From Fibrobacter sp. (lineage in GTDB: Bacteria; Fibrobacterota; Fibrobacteria; Fibrobacterales; Fibrobacteraceae): 64,000 nt of DNA. Location: contig JAKSIC010000011.1 of assembly GCA_024399015.1 (NCBI GenBank), positions 24,645-88,644 of the forward strand, given 5' to 3'. Of this stretch, positions 40,530 through 49,899 are shown piece after piece. The translations under genes and the position numbers were made by a program. Each line of letters starts with the position of its first letter. Positions within the stretch are counted from its first letter, which is position 1. The notes below the pieces were generated by a model that saw only the letters and a list, made by a program, of their open reading frames with translations, was not told the origin of the DNA and made no database searches.

Positions 40530-43500
40530 ATGATCAAGGCTAGTATTTATAAACCAATCACCATGCTCATGGTCATCTTGACCGTGGTGGTGTTCGGTAT
40601 CTACACCTACCGTATGATGGTGGTGGACTTGATGCCGAAATTCGAAGTGCCTGTGGTAACCGCAGTGGTTGTCTATCCTGGCGCTAACCCGGAAGAAATC
40701 GAAACGACCATTGTGAAACCTTCCGAAGAACAGGTGGAACTTGTGGACGGTATCGACTACGTCCAGAGTCTCTGCATGGAAAACTACGGTATCATCATCG
40801 CCATGTTCCAGATGGGTACAAACGTTGACGTTGCCGCAAACGACGTTCGTGCAAAGATTGAACAGGCCGCATTCGATTTCCCCGATGCAGCCCAGGCTCC
40901 GGTGATTTCCAAGCTTGACATTAACGGTCAGGCCATGATGTCCCTTTCCTTCACCGGACCGGTGAACTCCACCGAACTCCGCCAGAAGGTGGAAGACGAC
41001 ATTGAACCGCTGCTCACTTCCGTGAAGGGCGTGGCCAGCGTGGATATCTTCGGTGGTACCACCCGTGAAATTTCTGTTGAACTTGACAAGGAAATGTTGA
41101 AGAACCGCGGCGTGGACATTGCCACCATGATGGGCATGTACGGCGCCTCCAACATCAACAATCCGGTGGGCGACCTCCACGGTCCAAAGAAGAACACCAC
41201 GGTCCGTACCGCAGGTAAGTTCAGATCTCTCGATGAAATCCGCGACCTCGACATTCCGACATCTACCGGCGTCATTAAGCTTGGCGAAGTCGCACAAGTC
41301 AAGGATACCGTTAAGGAAATCAAGTCTGCATCTCGTTTCAATGGCGAAAACTCTGTTTCTCTTGATATTAAGAAGCGTTCCGACGCCAACGTGGTGGACG
41401 TGTCCAAGGGCGTGCTCCGCCGCATGGAGCAAATCAACAAGACCCTGCCGGAAGGTTTCGAACTTCACTTGGTGTACGACAAGTCCGAAGGTATTTCCGA
41501 ATCTATCGACAACGTGATTCAGAATATCATTATCGCAATCCTTTTGACTTCCATTCTGTTGCTGTTGTTCCTGGGCAAGATTTCTACCATGTTCATTGCA
41601 GCCCTCACCATGCCGATTTCCGTGGTGGGTTCCTTCACCCTCATGTACTTCGCTGGTTTCGGCATCAACATGATGAGTTTGATGGCACTTTCCTCTGCAG
41701 TGGGCCTGTTGGTGACCAACTCCATCGTGGTGTTGGAAAACATCAACCAGAAGTTGCTGGAAGGATTGAACCCCAAGGAAGCAGCCCTCAAGGGTACATC
41801 GGAAATCATGATCGCCATCATGGCTTCCACCTTGACCAACGTTTGCGTGTTCGTGCCTATCGCCTTCATGAAGTCCGTGGCCGGCGTCTTCTTCAAGACC
41901 TACGGTATGACCATGGTGTTCGCAACTCTCGTGTCGTTGCTGGTCACCTTCACTCTTACCCCGCTTATGGCAGCCTACCTGTTCAAGGGTAAGAAGTTCG
42001 ACGAAAACGGCAACATCATTGAAGAAAAGCACAACTTTATCGTACGAGCATTCAGCGCCATCATGGGAATCTTCCCCAAGTGCATGAAAGCAGTCCGTTT
42101 CGTCTACCTCAAGACTCTTAGCTTTGCCTTGTCTATTCCCGGTGTGTTTGTCCAGGTGGGCGGCCTAGCCTTCTTGATTTGGACTGTCGCAGGCCTCGCC
42201 ATGAACTACCTGAACGTGGAAATGATGCCTAAGCAGGACGGCGGTATGATTGAAATTACCGTTGAAATGCCGGAAGGTACCAACATCCAGACCACCGACA
42301 GCATTTCCAAGGTTATCGAAAACCGTTTCAAGGACCTTAAGGAAATTGAACGATACAGCATTACAGCTGGTGGCGAAAGCGGCTTCTCCTCCATCCGCCA
42401 AGCCAAAATGCGTATCAAGATGAAGAAACGCGGCGAAGGTCGTGACCGAAGCACTGACGATATCGTGGACTCCCTCCGTCCCTACCTGGCAAACATTCCC
42501 GACGCCTATGTATCCATCAAGGCTTCTTCCACAACCCAGATGGGTGGGGGACAGTCAGGCGACGTGGTGTTCGAAGTGAACGGTCTTCATGCAGACTCCG
42601 TGATCAAGGCAGCCGAGTTACTTAAGGCCTCCGTACTTGACAACATCGACGGAGTGGTCGAAGTGAAGTCCAGTTACGAAGCCGGTAAGCCGGAAATCCG
42701 TTTGATTCCGAAACGTCAGGCCTTGGCCGACTACGCCACCACCTTGCAGCAGCAGGCAACCTACAACTACATCGCCGTTAGCGGTTATGAAGCAGGTACC
42801 TACTCTGAAAACGGTGAAGAATACGACGTTTACTTCCGTATGCAGGAAAAGGACCGCATGACTTTCAACGACATTGCGGACCTCCCCATGCTGACCCCCA
42901 AGGGCTATGTAACCGCCCGTGACCTCTTCGATATCGAAACCGGTTCCGGTCCTACAAAGATTGAACGAAAGCGCAAGCGCATGCGTATCGACATTTCCAT
43001 GAACCTCCTTCCGGGTCACACCACCGGTGAAATCCAGAAGAAGCTTATTGCCATGGCCGACGGTATGAAGGACCAGATCCCCGAGGGTGTTACCTACAGC
43101 TTCGGTGGTGACGCAGACATGATGAACGACATGGTGAACGAATTTATCGCAGCAATCATCATGGCAATCCTCATGACCTACATCCTGCTGGTTGCGCTGC
43201 TCGAAAGCTTCGCTCAGCCCTTCATCATCATGACCACCATTCCTATGGGTGCCATCGGCGTTATCTTCTCCTTGGTAATGACCGGAAAGTCCCTCTCCAT
43301 GGTGTCCCTCATGGCAATCGTGATGTTGATCGGCGTGGTGGTGAACAACGCTATCCTATTGCTGGATGAAGCAAACCGCCTGCTCCGTAGTGGAGCCATG
43401 GGACGCCGTTCTGCAATCCTCACCGCAGGTAAGGCAAAGTTCCAGCCCATCTTGCTTGCCACATTGGCATCCATCGTGGCACAGCTTCCGCTGGCATTCG

Positions 43501-43691
43501 CTATCGGTGGCGACGTGGCCATGTTGACTCAGCCCATGGGTATCGCTTGCGTAGGCGGCCTCGCCATTTCCGCAATCCTTACCATGTACTTGATCCCCAC
43601 CTTCTTCTGGCTCCCCAATGCGGTAACCAGCAAGGTTGCAAGAGGCGTCAAGAAGGGCTACAACAAGCTCAAGCGCAGCAAGAACGCCTAA
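40530..43691 (+). CDS. RND-superfamily efflux pump lacking the canonical proton-relay residues
   Basis: A 1053-residue AcrB/HAE1-type inner-membrane transporter: two sets of six transmembrane helices with two large periplasmic loops. Typical segments are VDLMPKFEVPVVTAVVVYPG, the TM4 region VGLLVTNSIVVLENI and the TM10 region VVVNNAILLLDEANRL. Relative to AcrB, Asp407 and Asp408 of TM4 are Thr396 and Asn397, and Lys940 of TM10 is Asn939. The fold is otherwise complete, so this is a divergent functional pump rather than a decayed one. GGGAG precedes the ATG. Substrates unknown. Confidence 0.94.
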   Translation: MIKASIYKPITMLMVILTVVVFGIYTYRMMVVDLMPKFEVPVVTAVVVYPGANPEEIETTIVKPSEEQVELVDGIDYVQSLCMENYGIIIAMFQMGTNVDVAANDVRAKIEQAAFDFPDAAQAPVISKLDINGQAMMSLSFTGPVNSTELRQKVEDDIEPLLTSVKGVASVDIFGGTTREISVELDKEMLKNRGVDIATMMGMYGASNINNPVGDLHGPKKNTTVRTAGKFRSLDEIRDLDIPTSTGVIKLGEVAQVKDTVKEIKSASRFNGENSVSLDIKKRSDANVVDVSKGVLRRMEQINKTLPEGFELHLVYDKSEGISESIDNVIQNIIIAILLTSILLLLFLGKISTMFIAALTMPISVVGSFTLMYFAGFGINMMSLMALSSAVGLLVTNSIVVLENINQKLLEGLNPKEAALKGTSEIMIAIMASTLTNVCVFVPIAFMKSVAGVFFKTYGMTMVFATLVSLLVTFTLTPLMAAYLFKGKKFDENGNIIEEKHNFIVRAFSAIMGIFPKCMKAVRFVYLKTLSFALSIPGVFVQVGGLAFLIWTVAGLAMNYLNVEMMPKQDGGMIEITVEMPEGTNIQTTDSISKVIENRFKDLKEIERYSITAGGESGFSSIRQAKMRIKMKKRGEGRDRSTDDIVDSLRPYLANIPDAYVSIKASSTTQMGGGQSGDVVFEVNGLHADSVIKAAELLKASVLDNIDGVVEVKSSYEAGKPEIRLIPKRQALADYATTLQQQATYNYIAVSGYEAGTYSENGEEYDVYFRMQEKDRMTFNDIADLPMLTPKGYVTARDLFDIETGSGPTKIERKRKRMRIDISMNLLPGHTTGEIQKKLIAMADGMKDQIPEGVTYSFGGDADMMNDMVNEFIAAIIMAILMTYILLVALLESFAQPFIIMTTIPMGAIGVIFSLVMTGKSLSMVSLMAIVMLIGVVVNNAILLLDEANRLLRSGAMGRRSAILTAGKAKFQPILLATLASIVAQLPLAFAIGGDVAMLTQPMGIACVGGLAISAILTMYLIPTFFWLPNAVTSKVARGVKKGYNKLKRSKNA

Positions 43692-43731
43692 TCGGCAAGC
43701 CGCTACGGCGGCACAAGTTTAGACACTAGAG

Positions 43732-43760
43732 AAAAAAGCCCGCGGGAAACCGCGGGCTTT
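43732..43760 (+). terminator. bidirectional intrinsic terminator after the efflux operon
   Basis: Perfect AAAGCCCGCGG / CCGCGGGCTTT stem with a GAAA tetraloop, preceded by an A run, between convergent genes. Confidence 0.9.
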
Positions 43761-43804
43761 CATGTTTTGAATTTCGCTTTAGCTATTTGCTACAGAAGTT
43801 TCTG

Positions 43805-44524
43805 CTAGAAAGAGTAGCCAACGTAAATGTCCAGGTCGAAAACAACACCGGAAGAAGCGGCACTTTCTATGCTTGACTCCGCGCTAGAAGAACTACCAGA
43901 AGCAGCCGCAAGCATAAAACCAAGACCAACATCTGCACCAAAGCTCCAAGCACCGGAAACACCTTTCCAACCAGCGAGAACTTCGATACCAACACCGTTG
44001 ACAGAAGCTTCTACAGTTTCATAGCGATCGCTGCCACTCAAACTAGCATGCGTATATGTCAGGAGAGCATCCGCATAAAAGCCTCGGTGACCAGGATTGA
44101 AGTACCAGCGAGCACCACCCATCAAACCAAATTCCCAGATGGAAGCTTCCACATCATCATCTTCAGCACTCATGTAGAGGAAGAACGGACGACCGATGAT
44201 GGACAGGTTCTGGTGAAAGACCTTTTCAACGGTCATGTAGATGGAGGGAGCGCCAAAGGCGGTCAAAAACAAGGTAGTGATCGGATGAACGTTAACAGTC
44301 CACTGAGCTTCGCTAGCAACGTCTTCTGCTTCATCGTCTTCCGCAGCAGCCTTCATGGGCGCAGCATCGTTATAAGAAGATTCGTCTTCCGCTTCTTCAG
44401 CCGGGGCAGCTTCGTAGGACGATTCTTCTGCGGAAGAGTAAGAGTTTTCGTATTCGTCTTCCTGGGCAAAGGCAAAAGATGCCAGGCAGGCAGACAGGGC
44501 GAGAGATGTTAAGAATTTAGACAC
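43805..44524 (-). CDS. putative outer-membrane beta-barrel protein
   Basis: A 239-residue exported protein: signal peptide MSKFLTSLALSACLASFAFA, an acidic/Ser/Tyr/Ala-rich linker (residues 21-70), then eight or so amphipathic strands (MTVEKVFHQNLSIIGRPFFLY, GGARWYFNPGHRGFYADALL, FDLDIYVGYSF) ending in phenylalanine as outer-membrane barrels do. The start codon is GTG at 44524, fixed by AAGGAGG five bases upstream. Function unknown. Confidence 0.82.
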   Translation of the reverse strand: MSKFLTSLALSACLASFAFAQEDEYENSYSSAEESSYEAAPAEEAEDESSYNDAAPMKAAAEDDEAEDVASEAQWTVNVHPITTLFLTAFGAPSIYMTVEKVFHQNLSIIGRPFFLYMSAEDDDVEASIWEFGLMGGARWYFNPGHRGFYADALLTYTHASLSGSDRYETVEASVNGVGIEVLAGWKGVSGAWSFGADVGLGFMLAAASGSSSSAESSIESAASSGVVFDLDIYVGYSF

Positions 44525-44553
44525 TTTGTCCTCCTTGTATTAAATGAATGGCG

Positions 44554-44561
44554 CAAATTTA
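44554..44561 (-). promoter_or_regulatory. possible FCB-type -7 element (TAAATTTG)
   Basis: On the minus strand TAAATTTG (TAnnTTTG) lies 29 bp upstream of the GTG start, leaving a short leader that contains AAGGAGG. Confidence 0.4.
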
Positions 44562-44611
44562 GATAAAACGTAAACAACAGAAAAAAAAGTTTTGCATTTT
44601 GCAAACAATTG

Positions 44612-44640
44612 TTGACAACTAGAGCAATCCGCATTTGTAT
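44612..44640 (+). promoter_or_regulatory. possible promoter TTGACA-17-TTGTAT
   Basis: TTGACA at 44612-44617, a 17-bp spacer and TTGTAT at 44635-44640, followed nine bases later by the ATG of the GspE-like gene. Initiation from here would give an almost leaderless mRNA; no Shine-Dalgarno is present. Confidence 0.4.
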
Positions 44641-44649
44641 TTTGCCCTC

Positions 44650-45900
44650 ATGAATGTCGCAATTATGGAAAAAACGGACGTTTATTGCAAAGTCGCAGTT
44701 TCTGACGAAAACGATGAGCTTCTTTTAGAAAAGCTACGTTTCAACCTAAACAAGAAAATCATACCCGTAAAAAAATCTACGGCAGAAATCCGCGAACTAC
44801 TTGCTCCGCAAAAAGACAAGTTCGACAACAACGATCTGGACAAGATCCATCACTCCGAAAATTCCTGGGAGTCGGAGCCCATCATCAACCTTGTTGAAAA
44901 CCTGCTTGAGGAAGCCCTGGACAAGGGCGCCACAGATATTCATCTTGAGCCCTCCGAAGCGGGGTTTCGAATCCGGTTCCGCCAGGACGGGCTTTTGCAG
45001 GATTTCAAGGTTCTCCCCTCCTGGATTTGCGACCCGGTCCTAATCCGTTTGAAAATTCTTGCAGAAGTCGATATTACAGACAAACGAATTCCTCATGACG
45101 GTAGCTTTACTTACGATGGTTTTAGGCACAAGGCCAACATAAGATTGAGCACCATCCCCATTCAAAGCGAAGGTAACGCCTTTGAAAAATGCGTGCTGAG
45201 ATTGCTTCCCCTAACCGTTACCCAAAGCAGCGACACGCCCTCGGGTTTGTCGAAGCTGTCCTTATCCCATCCCGAGGAATTATTTCTAAGAACCGTTTTC
45301 AACAGCCCCCAAGGATTGTTTCTCGTAACAGGTCCCACAGGTTCCGGAAAGACAACCACGCTCCACGCCGGCCTTCAAGAGATATCCCGAAAGCACATCA
45401 ACATCACCACCATCGAAGATCCTGTGGAATACGTTTTAGACGGTGTAAACCAGGTTCAGGTCAACGAAAAATGCGGGTTCACTTTTGCAGAAGCCCTCCG
45501 TAGCATTTTGCGTCAGGATCCCGACGTTATTTTCGTGGGAGAAATCCGTGATGAGGAAACTGCGCAAATCGCCATTCGCGCCGCACAGACAGGGCACCTG
45601 GTCCTATCAACCCTGCACACCAATAGCGCCCAGGCCGCGTTCACCAGGCTTCAGGATCTTGGAATTGGTACAAACGCCATCAAGGATTCCCTTCTGGGTA
45701 TTATGGCACAGCGCCTTGTCCGAAAGAAAACCGGGGAAACATACAAAGGGAGAACTGCCGTCACAGAGATCCTCCGTCCAGAAGGAACCTTCGTCAACGG
45801 CACTATCCAGGATTCTGCCAACAGGCTGCTTATCCAAGGTATAACTGACAAGGAGGAACTTTCCCGCGTTCTAGGCCAAAACTGGGCAAATTCGCCATAA
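44650..45900 (+). CDS. GspE/PilB-type secretion ATPase lacking zinc motif
   Basis: A 416-residue hexameric-motor ATPase of the type II secretion/type IV pilus class. The N-terminal GspE_N domain is largely missing. Visible are SWESEPIINLVENLLEEALD, ATDIHLEPSEAGFRIRFRQD, Walker A GPTGSGKTTT, the Asp box TIEDPVEYVL, Walker B DPDVIFVGEIRDEETA and the His box GHLVLSTLHTNSA. The tetracysteine zinc segment normally found before GRTAVTEIL is absent: RLVRKKTGETYKGRTAVTEIL is continuous. No other secretion genes are adjacent. An alternative start is the ATG at 44665. Confidence 0.9.
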   Translation: MNVAIMEKTDVYCKVAVSDENDELLLEKLRFNLNKKIIPVKKSTAEIRELLAPQKDKFDNNDLDKIHHSENSWESEPIINLVENLLEEALDKGATDIHLEPSEAGFRIRFRQDGLLQDFKVLPSWICDPVLIRLKILAEVDITDKRIPHDGSFTYDGFRHKANIRLSTIPIQSEGNAFEKCVLRLLPLTVTQSSDTPSGLSKLSLSHPEELFLRTVFNSPQGLFLVTGPTGSGKTTTLHAGLQEISRKHINITTIEDPVEYVLDGVNQVQVNEKCGFTFAEALRSILRQDPDVIFVGEIRDEETAQIAIRAAQTGHLVLSTLHTNSAQAAFTRLQDLGIGTNAIKDSLLGIMAQRLVRKKTGETYKGRTAVTEILRPEGTFVNGTIQDSANRLLIQGITDKEELSRVLGQNWANSP

Positions 45901-45930
45901 AAAGAAAATATTTATGCTATATTAGGAACG

Positions 45931-46926
45931 ATGAAAATTTCTGATAGGTCTATAGGCTACATTTCCATATTCGCACTATTGTTGCTTTTTGCAATAATAG
46001 CCTTTGGTATGTGGCATGCCCATCACGAAGAAGCCAAGTGCATCTATGTTGAATTTGATGAACTGGGCACATTGCAGCCCGAAGACGACGTAGTTGTCCG
46101 CGGTTATTCCGTAGGTTCCGTAGGCAAGATCACCTGGCTTGGCGACCGCGCCCGCGTCCAGATCAAGTTTACCGAGCCCATCATCATCCGCGAAGGAACC
46201 CAGTTCCACGACGTGAACTACGCCTTGATGGGCCAGCGCCGTCTGGAAATCATTCCCTCCAAGAAGGGCAAGATCCTTCCCGACGACTACATCCATACCG
46301 GCTATTTTGAGCCTGGCATTGCCGAAGCATTGCGCCTTATTGAAGGCTTGAACGACCAGTTGCTTTTGGTCCGCAACATGGTCCATACCCTTACCGAAGG
46401 CGATTCCACCCACGCTTCCATACAGCAGTTCTTTGAAGAAATTCTGCAGACCGTGGAAGGCACCCTCCAGAATACGGAAAAAATGGTCGGCACCATGCAG
46501 CCCACCATCAACAAGATTTTTGCAAAGGTGGATACCACAGGCAAGACGCTCATGAATATCACCAAGCAGACCGATGCCGCTGTTGAGACCGCCGTTGGCG
46601 AAGTCAACCAGAAGATGGCCCTGGCACAGGATGCGCTCAAGAAAATTTCCGAAAGCGTTACCAAGGCTAACGAAGCCATTGAACATATCGACGGCAACCA
46701 GCACATCGATCAGTTCCTGAACACCAGGGACGCAGTGGACAAGCTTTCCGAATTTGTTGTGAAGATCAACGACCTTGTTCACGCCATCAACACCAAGGGC
46801 CTGACCATCTACGACGACAAGGGTAATCCGGTGAAGTTGATTCCGTGGAAGAACATGAACATCATCGGAAAGACCGCTCGCGAAAAAGCCGCGGAAAGAG
46901 CAGAAAAGGGCGAAACACTCGAGTAA
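45931..46926 (+). CDS. MCE/MlaD-family lipid-transport protein
   Basis: A 331-residue inner-membrane-anchored periplasmic protein: one N-terminal transmembrane helix (IGYISIFALLLLFAIIAFGM), an MCE domain (residues ~38-125: VYFDELGTL-like YVEFDELGTLQPEDDVVVRG, VGSVGKI, RRLEIIPSKKG) and a long helical tail. MCE proteins ferry phospholipids between membranes with an MlaE/MlaF ABC unit, which is not nearby. TATATT sits 7 bp before the ATG, with AGGA between. recG follows 3 bp after the stop. Confidence 0.9.
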   Translation: MKISDRSIGYISIFALLLLFAIIAFGMWHAHHEEAKCIYVEFDELGTLQPEDDVVVRGYSVGSVGKITWLGDRARVQIKFTEPIIIREGTQFHDVNYALMGQRRLEIIPSKKGKILPDDYIHTGYFEPGIAEALRLIEGLNDQLLLVRNMVHTLTEGDSTHASIQQFFEEILQTVEGTLQNTEKMVGTMQPTINKIFAKVDTTGKTLMNITKQTDAAVETAVGEVNQKMALAQDALKKISESVTKANEAIEHIDGNQHIDQFLNTRDAVDKLSEFVVKINDLVHAINTKGLTIYDDKGNPVKLIPWKNMNIIGKTAREKAAERAEKGETLE

Positions 46927-46929
46927 GCC

Positions 46930-49020
46930 ATGGATCTTTCCAACCTCCCTAAAATGGGGCCGAAAAGTCTGGAAGCATTACGCAACGCAGGCATCGTATC
47001 CCTCACCGACTTTCTCTACAACATCCCTAGAACATACCTGGACCAGACCAAGGTGTCCCAAATAGGGAACCTGCATGTGGGAGACCGAGTTGTCCTTATT
47101 GGAAAGATTTCTAGGGCAGGAATTATCCGCGGGCGCGCCAGCCGTTTCGTGGCGACACTGACCGACGGCACCGGTGAAATTTCCCTGACCTTCTTCAAGG
47201 GGGCGCAGTACCATAGCAGGCGTGTACAGCCGGGAACCAGCTGGCTTGTCTCCGGCGTGGTTGGCGAGTACCGCGGTTTCCAGATGACTCATCCGGACAT
47301 GCAGCCCTTCGATGAGGAGGACAAGTTCAACGGCCAGATTCTGCCCGTCTATCCTATGACGGAAGCAATGACCAAGAGTCGTATAACGCAGAAGTCCCTG
47401 CGTAACTGGTACCGCGTGGTTTTCAACTTCCCCGCCTTGAGCATTGGCAATGTTTGCCCCAAGGCGCTTACAGACTACCTGCATTTTTCGCCCGTACTGA
47501 AGAACTTGCAGGCTCTGCACCTGCCGAAGAATTTTGACGAAATACGCAAGGCCAAATTTCAGCTGAAGGTTCTTGAATTGTTGCCCTTCTGCCTCCGCAT
47601 GATTCACCGCAGGCAAAACCAGATGCTGCGTGGGCATGAGCGCCAGGTGGACCTAGGCCAAGTGATGAACGCAAGAGCCCGTCTCCCCTTCTCGCTGACA
47701 GGCGGGCAGGAAGCGGCATTAAACCAAATCGTAGACGGGCTCAACGGCAAGAAGCAGTTCCATGCTTTGCTTCAGGGTGACGTGGGTTGCGGTAAGACCG
47801 TTGTTGCCATGCTATCCATGCTTGCAGTTTGTGGAGCGGGCGAACAATGCGCCCTGATGGTACCCACCGACATTTTGGCAAGGCAGCACTACAAACAGAT
47901 GAAGCCCTTCTTCGAAGCCGCAGGAATGCGCGTGCAGCTTCTTGTAGGCGCCACCCCAGCCGCTGAACGACGCCAGATTCTCGGTGAATTACAGATGGGG
48001 TTATGCCAGGCTGTTATCGGGACTCACGCCCTGTTCTCCAAGGACGTCCAGTTTGCAAAACTTGGATTCGTGATTATTGACGAACAGCACCGCTTTGGCG
48101 TAAATCAACGCGAAGCATTGCTAGCCAAGGGCGAGTATCCCGATATGCTGGTGATGAGTGCAACGCCTATTCCCCGAAGCCTGGCCATGACTTTGTACGG
48201 CGACCTGAAGGTTATTTCCATCAAGGAAAAACCTGCGGGCCGCAAGCCCATCAAGACCCGCGTCGTTCCGCCGGAAAAGCGAAACGACATGAAGAAGTTT
48301 ATTTGCAACGAGGCAAAGAACGGCAATCTCTGCTACTGGATCGTCAGCCGCGTCAACGCCGACGACACCGAAGGATTCGCCCCTTCGGAAAGTGCAGAAG
48401 CAGGCTCCCGCGCCCCAGCCAAGAGCGTCGACGATGTAGTCAACGAATTGCGAGCCTTCGACCCGTCCATTGTCGTTGAGGGCATCCACGGCCAGATGGA
48501 CGAATCCACCCGCGACGAAATTCTCAAGCGTTTCGCCAACGGTCAAGTCCATATTCTTGTGGCCACCACCGTCATCGAAGTGGGCGTCAATGTACCTCAA
48601 GCAAACGTCATGGCCATCGATTCCCCGGAACGATTCGGACTGGCCCAGCTCCATCAGTTACGAGGCCGCGTAGGCCGTGGCGATGTCCAGGCCTGGTGTT
48701 TCCTCATGCTACCCCAGGGCGAAGCGGCCGCCACCTCGGAAGAACGCCTCACCCAGTTCTCCCATACCGACGACGGTTTCGAAATTGCCGAACTGGATTT
48801 GCAGACCCGAGGCGCAGGCAACCTGGAAGGCAACGAGCAAAGCGGCAGCTGGGTATTCCGCTGGTTCGACTGGATTCACGACCAGGAGCTTATCGCAGAA
48901 ACTTTGCAGATGGCGGATAACATCCTAAACGACTCGAGCGCCTTCGATGAAGACGCCCGTGAAAAAATCCAGCTCTGGTACAACGAAAAGCCTTCCGCCA
49001 ACGAAGACGGCGTTCACTAG
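46930..49020 (+). CDS. recG: ATP-dependent DNA helicase RecG
   Basis: Branch-migration helicase for stalled forks and recombination intermediates, 696 residues. N-terminal wedge domain with OB fold (GDRVVLIGKISRAGI, DGTGEISLTFFKG), then helicase motifs I (LLQGDVGCGKT), II (IIDEQHRFGV), III (MSATPIPRSLAMT), and V/VI (VATTVIEVGVNVPQANVM, QLHQLRGRVGRG). There is a small insert (PSESAEAGSRAPAKSVDD) between motifs III and IV. Co-transcribed with the MCE gene, an association with no evident functional reason. Confidence 0.95.
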   Translation: MDLSNLPKMGPKSLEALRNAGIVSLTDFLYNIPRTYLDQTKVSQIGNLHVGDRVVLIGKISRAGIIRGRASRFVATLTDGTGEISLTFFKGAQYHSRRVQPGTSWLVSGVVGEYRGFQMTHPDMQPFDEEDKFNGQILPVYPMTEAMTKSRITQKSLRNWYRVVFNFPALSIGNVCPKALTDYLHFSPVLKNLQALHLPKNFDEIRKAKFQLKVLELLPFCLRMIHRRQNQMLRGHERQVDLGQVMNARARLPFSLTGGQEAALNQIVDGLNGKKQFHALLQGDVGCGKTVVAMLSMLAVCGAGEQCALMVPTDILARQHYKQMKPFFEAAGMRVQLLVGATPAAERRQILGELQMGLCQAVIGTHALFSKDVQFAKLGFVIIDEQHRFGVNQREALLAKGEYPDMLVMSATPIPRSLAMTLYGDLKVISIKEKPAGRKPIKTRVVPPEKRNDMKKFICNEAKNGNLCYWIVSRVNADDTEGFAPSESAEAGSRAPAKSVDDVVNELRAFDPSIVVEGIHGQMDESTRDEILKRFANGQVHILVATTVIEVGVNVPQANVMAIDSPERFGLAQLHQLRGRVGRGDVQAWCFLMLPQGEAAATSEERLTQFSHTDDGFEIAELDLQTRGAGNLEGNEQSGSWVFRWFDWIHDQELIAETLQMADNILNDSSAFDEDAREKIQLWYNEKPSANEDGVH

Positions 49021-49049
49021 GCCCCGCGACGTTCAGCCTGCGCACCCCT

Positions 49050-49352
49050 TTAAATCAAGTTCGTGAAAGTGCCTACAACAAAGGCACACAGCACCAAGTT
49101 CAAGAAGAAGAAGGTGCGACGCATGATAATAAAGAACAAGGGCAGCCACTGCAGCATATTATCCACAGGGGCAATTAATTCCTTGACGCCAAGGAAAACG
49201 CTAATCGCACCAGTAACCACCATCATCAAGGTTCCCACAAAGTAACCTTCGTTCCAAACGTAAATAGTGGAGCCCAGTCCCAGGAGAACCGCAAAAACTC
49301 CGATGATGATTTCTACACGAAGGATAATGTTCTTTATCTTGTTCTTTTCCAT
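49050..49352 (-). CDS. small membrane protein of unknown function
   Basis: A 100-residue protein with three or so hydrophobic segments (IIIGVFAVLLGLGSTIYVW, VGTLMMVVTGAISVFLGV, LPLFFIIMRRTFFFLNLVL) and a basic N-terminus. Convergent with recG and downstream of rnpB. Only a weak GAG precedes the ATG. No family recognised; coding is supported by the hydrophobicity pattern only. Confidence 0.6.
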   Translation of the reverse strand: MEKNKIKNIILRVEIIIGVFAVLLGLGSTIYVWNEGYFVGTLMMVVTGAISVFLGVKELIAPVDNMLQWLPLFFIIMRRTFFFLNLVLCAFVVGTFTNLI

Positions 49353-49380
49353 TGTCTCACAATTTAATAAAATACGCGAA

Positions 49381-49406
49381 GACCCCAGCCTTTATTGGCC
49401 GGGGTC
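49381..49406 (-). terminator. putative terminator of rnpB
   Basis: Minus strand GACCCCGGCC / GGCTGGGGTC hairpin with an AATAAA loop just after the RNase P RNA, followed by a moderately T-rich stretch. Confidence 0.6.
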
Positions 49407-49413
49407 TCCATAA

Positions 49414-49800
49414 TCGGGCAGTTATAAGCCGGGTTTTGTACCCTTTGCAGGGCGATGACCATCTCTCTGGACGAACTGTTACCAGCCGCCTCAAGCGACC
49501 TACCCGGATATCCAGCTAGCACGAGCCGCGCCAGGCCGGGGTTGCCCCCAGCGGATTCCTGCTTGGTCTTGCACCGGATGAGGTTTACATTGCCACCCCT
49601 GTCACCAGGAATGCGGTGAGCTCTTACCTCGCCATTTCACCCTTACCGACCGAGAGCAACCTTGCGGCGCCCCGAGTCCGATCGGCGGTATAATTTCTGT
49701 TGCACTTTCTGTCGCGTTACCGCGCCTGGACGTTATCCAGCATCCTGCTCTGTGGTGCCCGGACTTTCCTCCAGCTTGCGCCGGCGGCCATCCGCTGCCC
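49414..49800 (-). ncRNA. rnpB: RNase P RNA, bacterial class A
   Basis: The ribozyme that matures tRNA 5' ends. On the minus strand the conserved 5' core GGAGGAAAGTCCGGGC, the ACAGAAA element, the mid-region GTAAGGGTGAAATGGCGAG, the GCAAGACCAAGCAGG region and the closing AAAACCCGGCTTATAACTG are all present in order. Length is about 387 nt. The 5' end is placed at 49800, seven bases after the predicted -10 box; the 3' end is approximate. Confidence 0.95.
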
Positions 49801-49806
49801 AGGCAA

Positions 49807-49835
49807 AATATAGAAACAACCTAAAATGCTTTCAA
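49807..49835 (-). promoter_or_regulatory. rnpB promoter TTGAAA-17-TATATT
   Basis: On the minus strand TTGAAA (49830-49835), a 17-bp spacer and TATATT (49807-49812), giving a start at about 49800, which agrees with the expected RNase P RNA 5' end. The best sigma70-type promoter in the window. Confidence 0.65.
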
Positions 49836-49899
49836 TCCCTAGATTTCAACCGGCTACTCCTATTTTTCTATATTAAGTTATCGAGTTAGGAATAAGATT

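Noticed and set aside
39423..42032. 869-codon open frame antisense to the efflux adaptor and pump genes
   Set aside because: Another shadow of strongly biased codons; His/Val-rich, without start signal or domain, while the sense genes are textbook members of their families.
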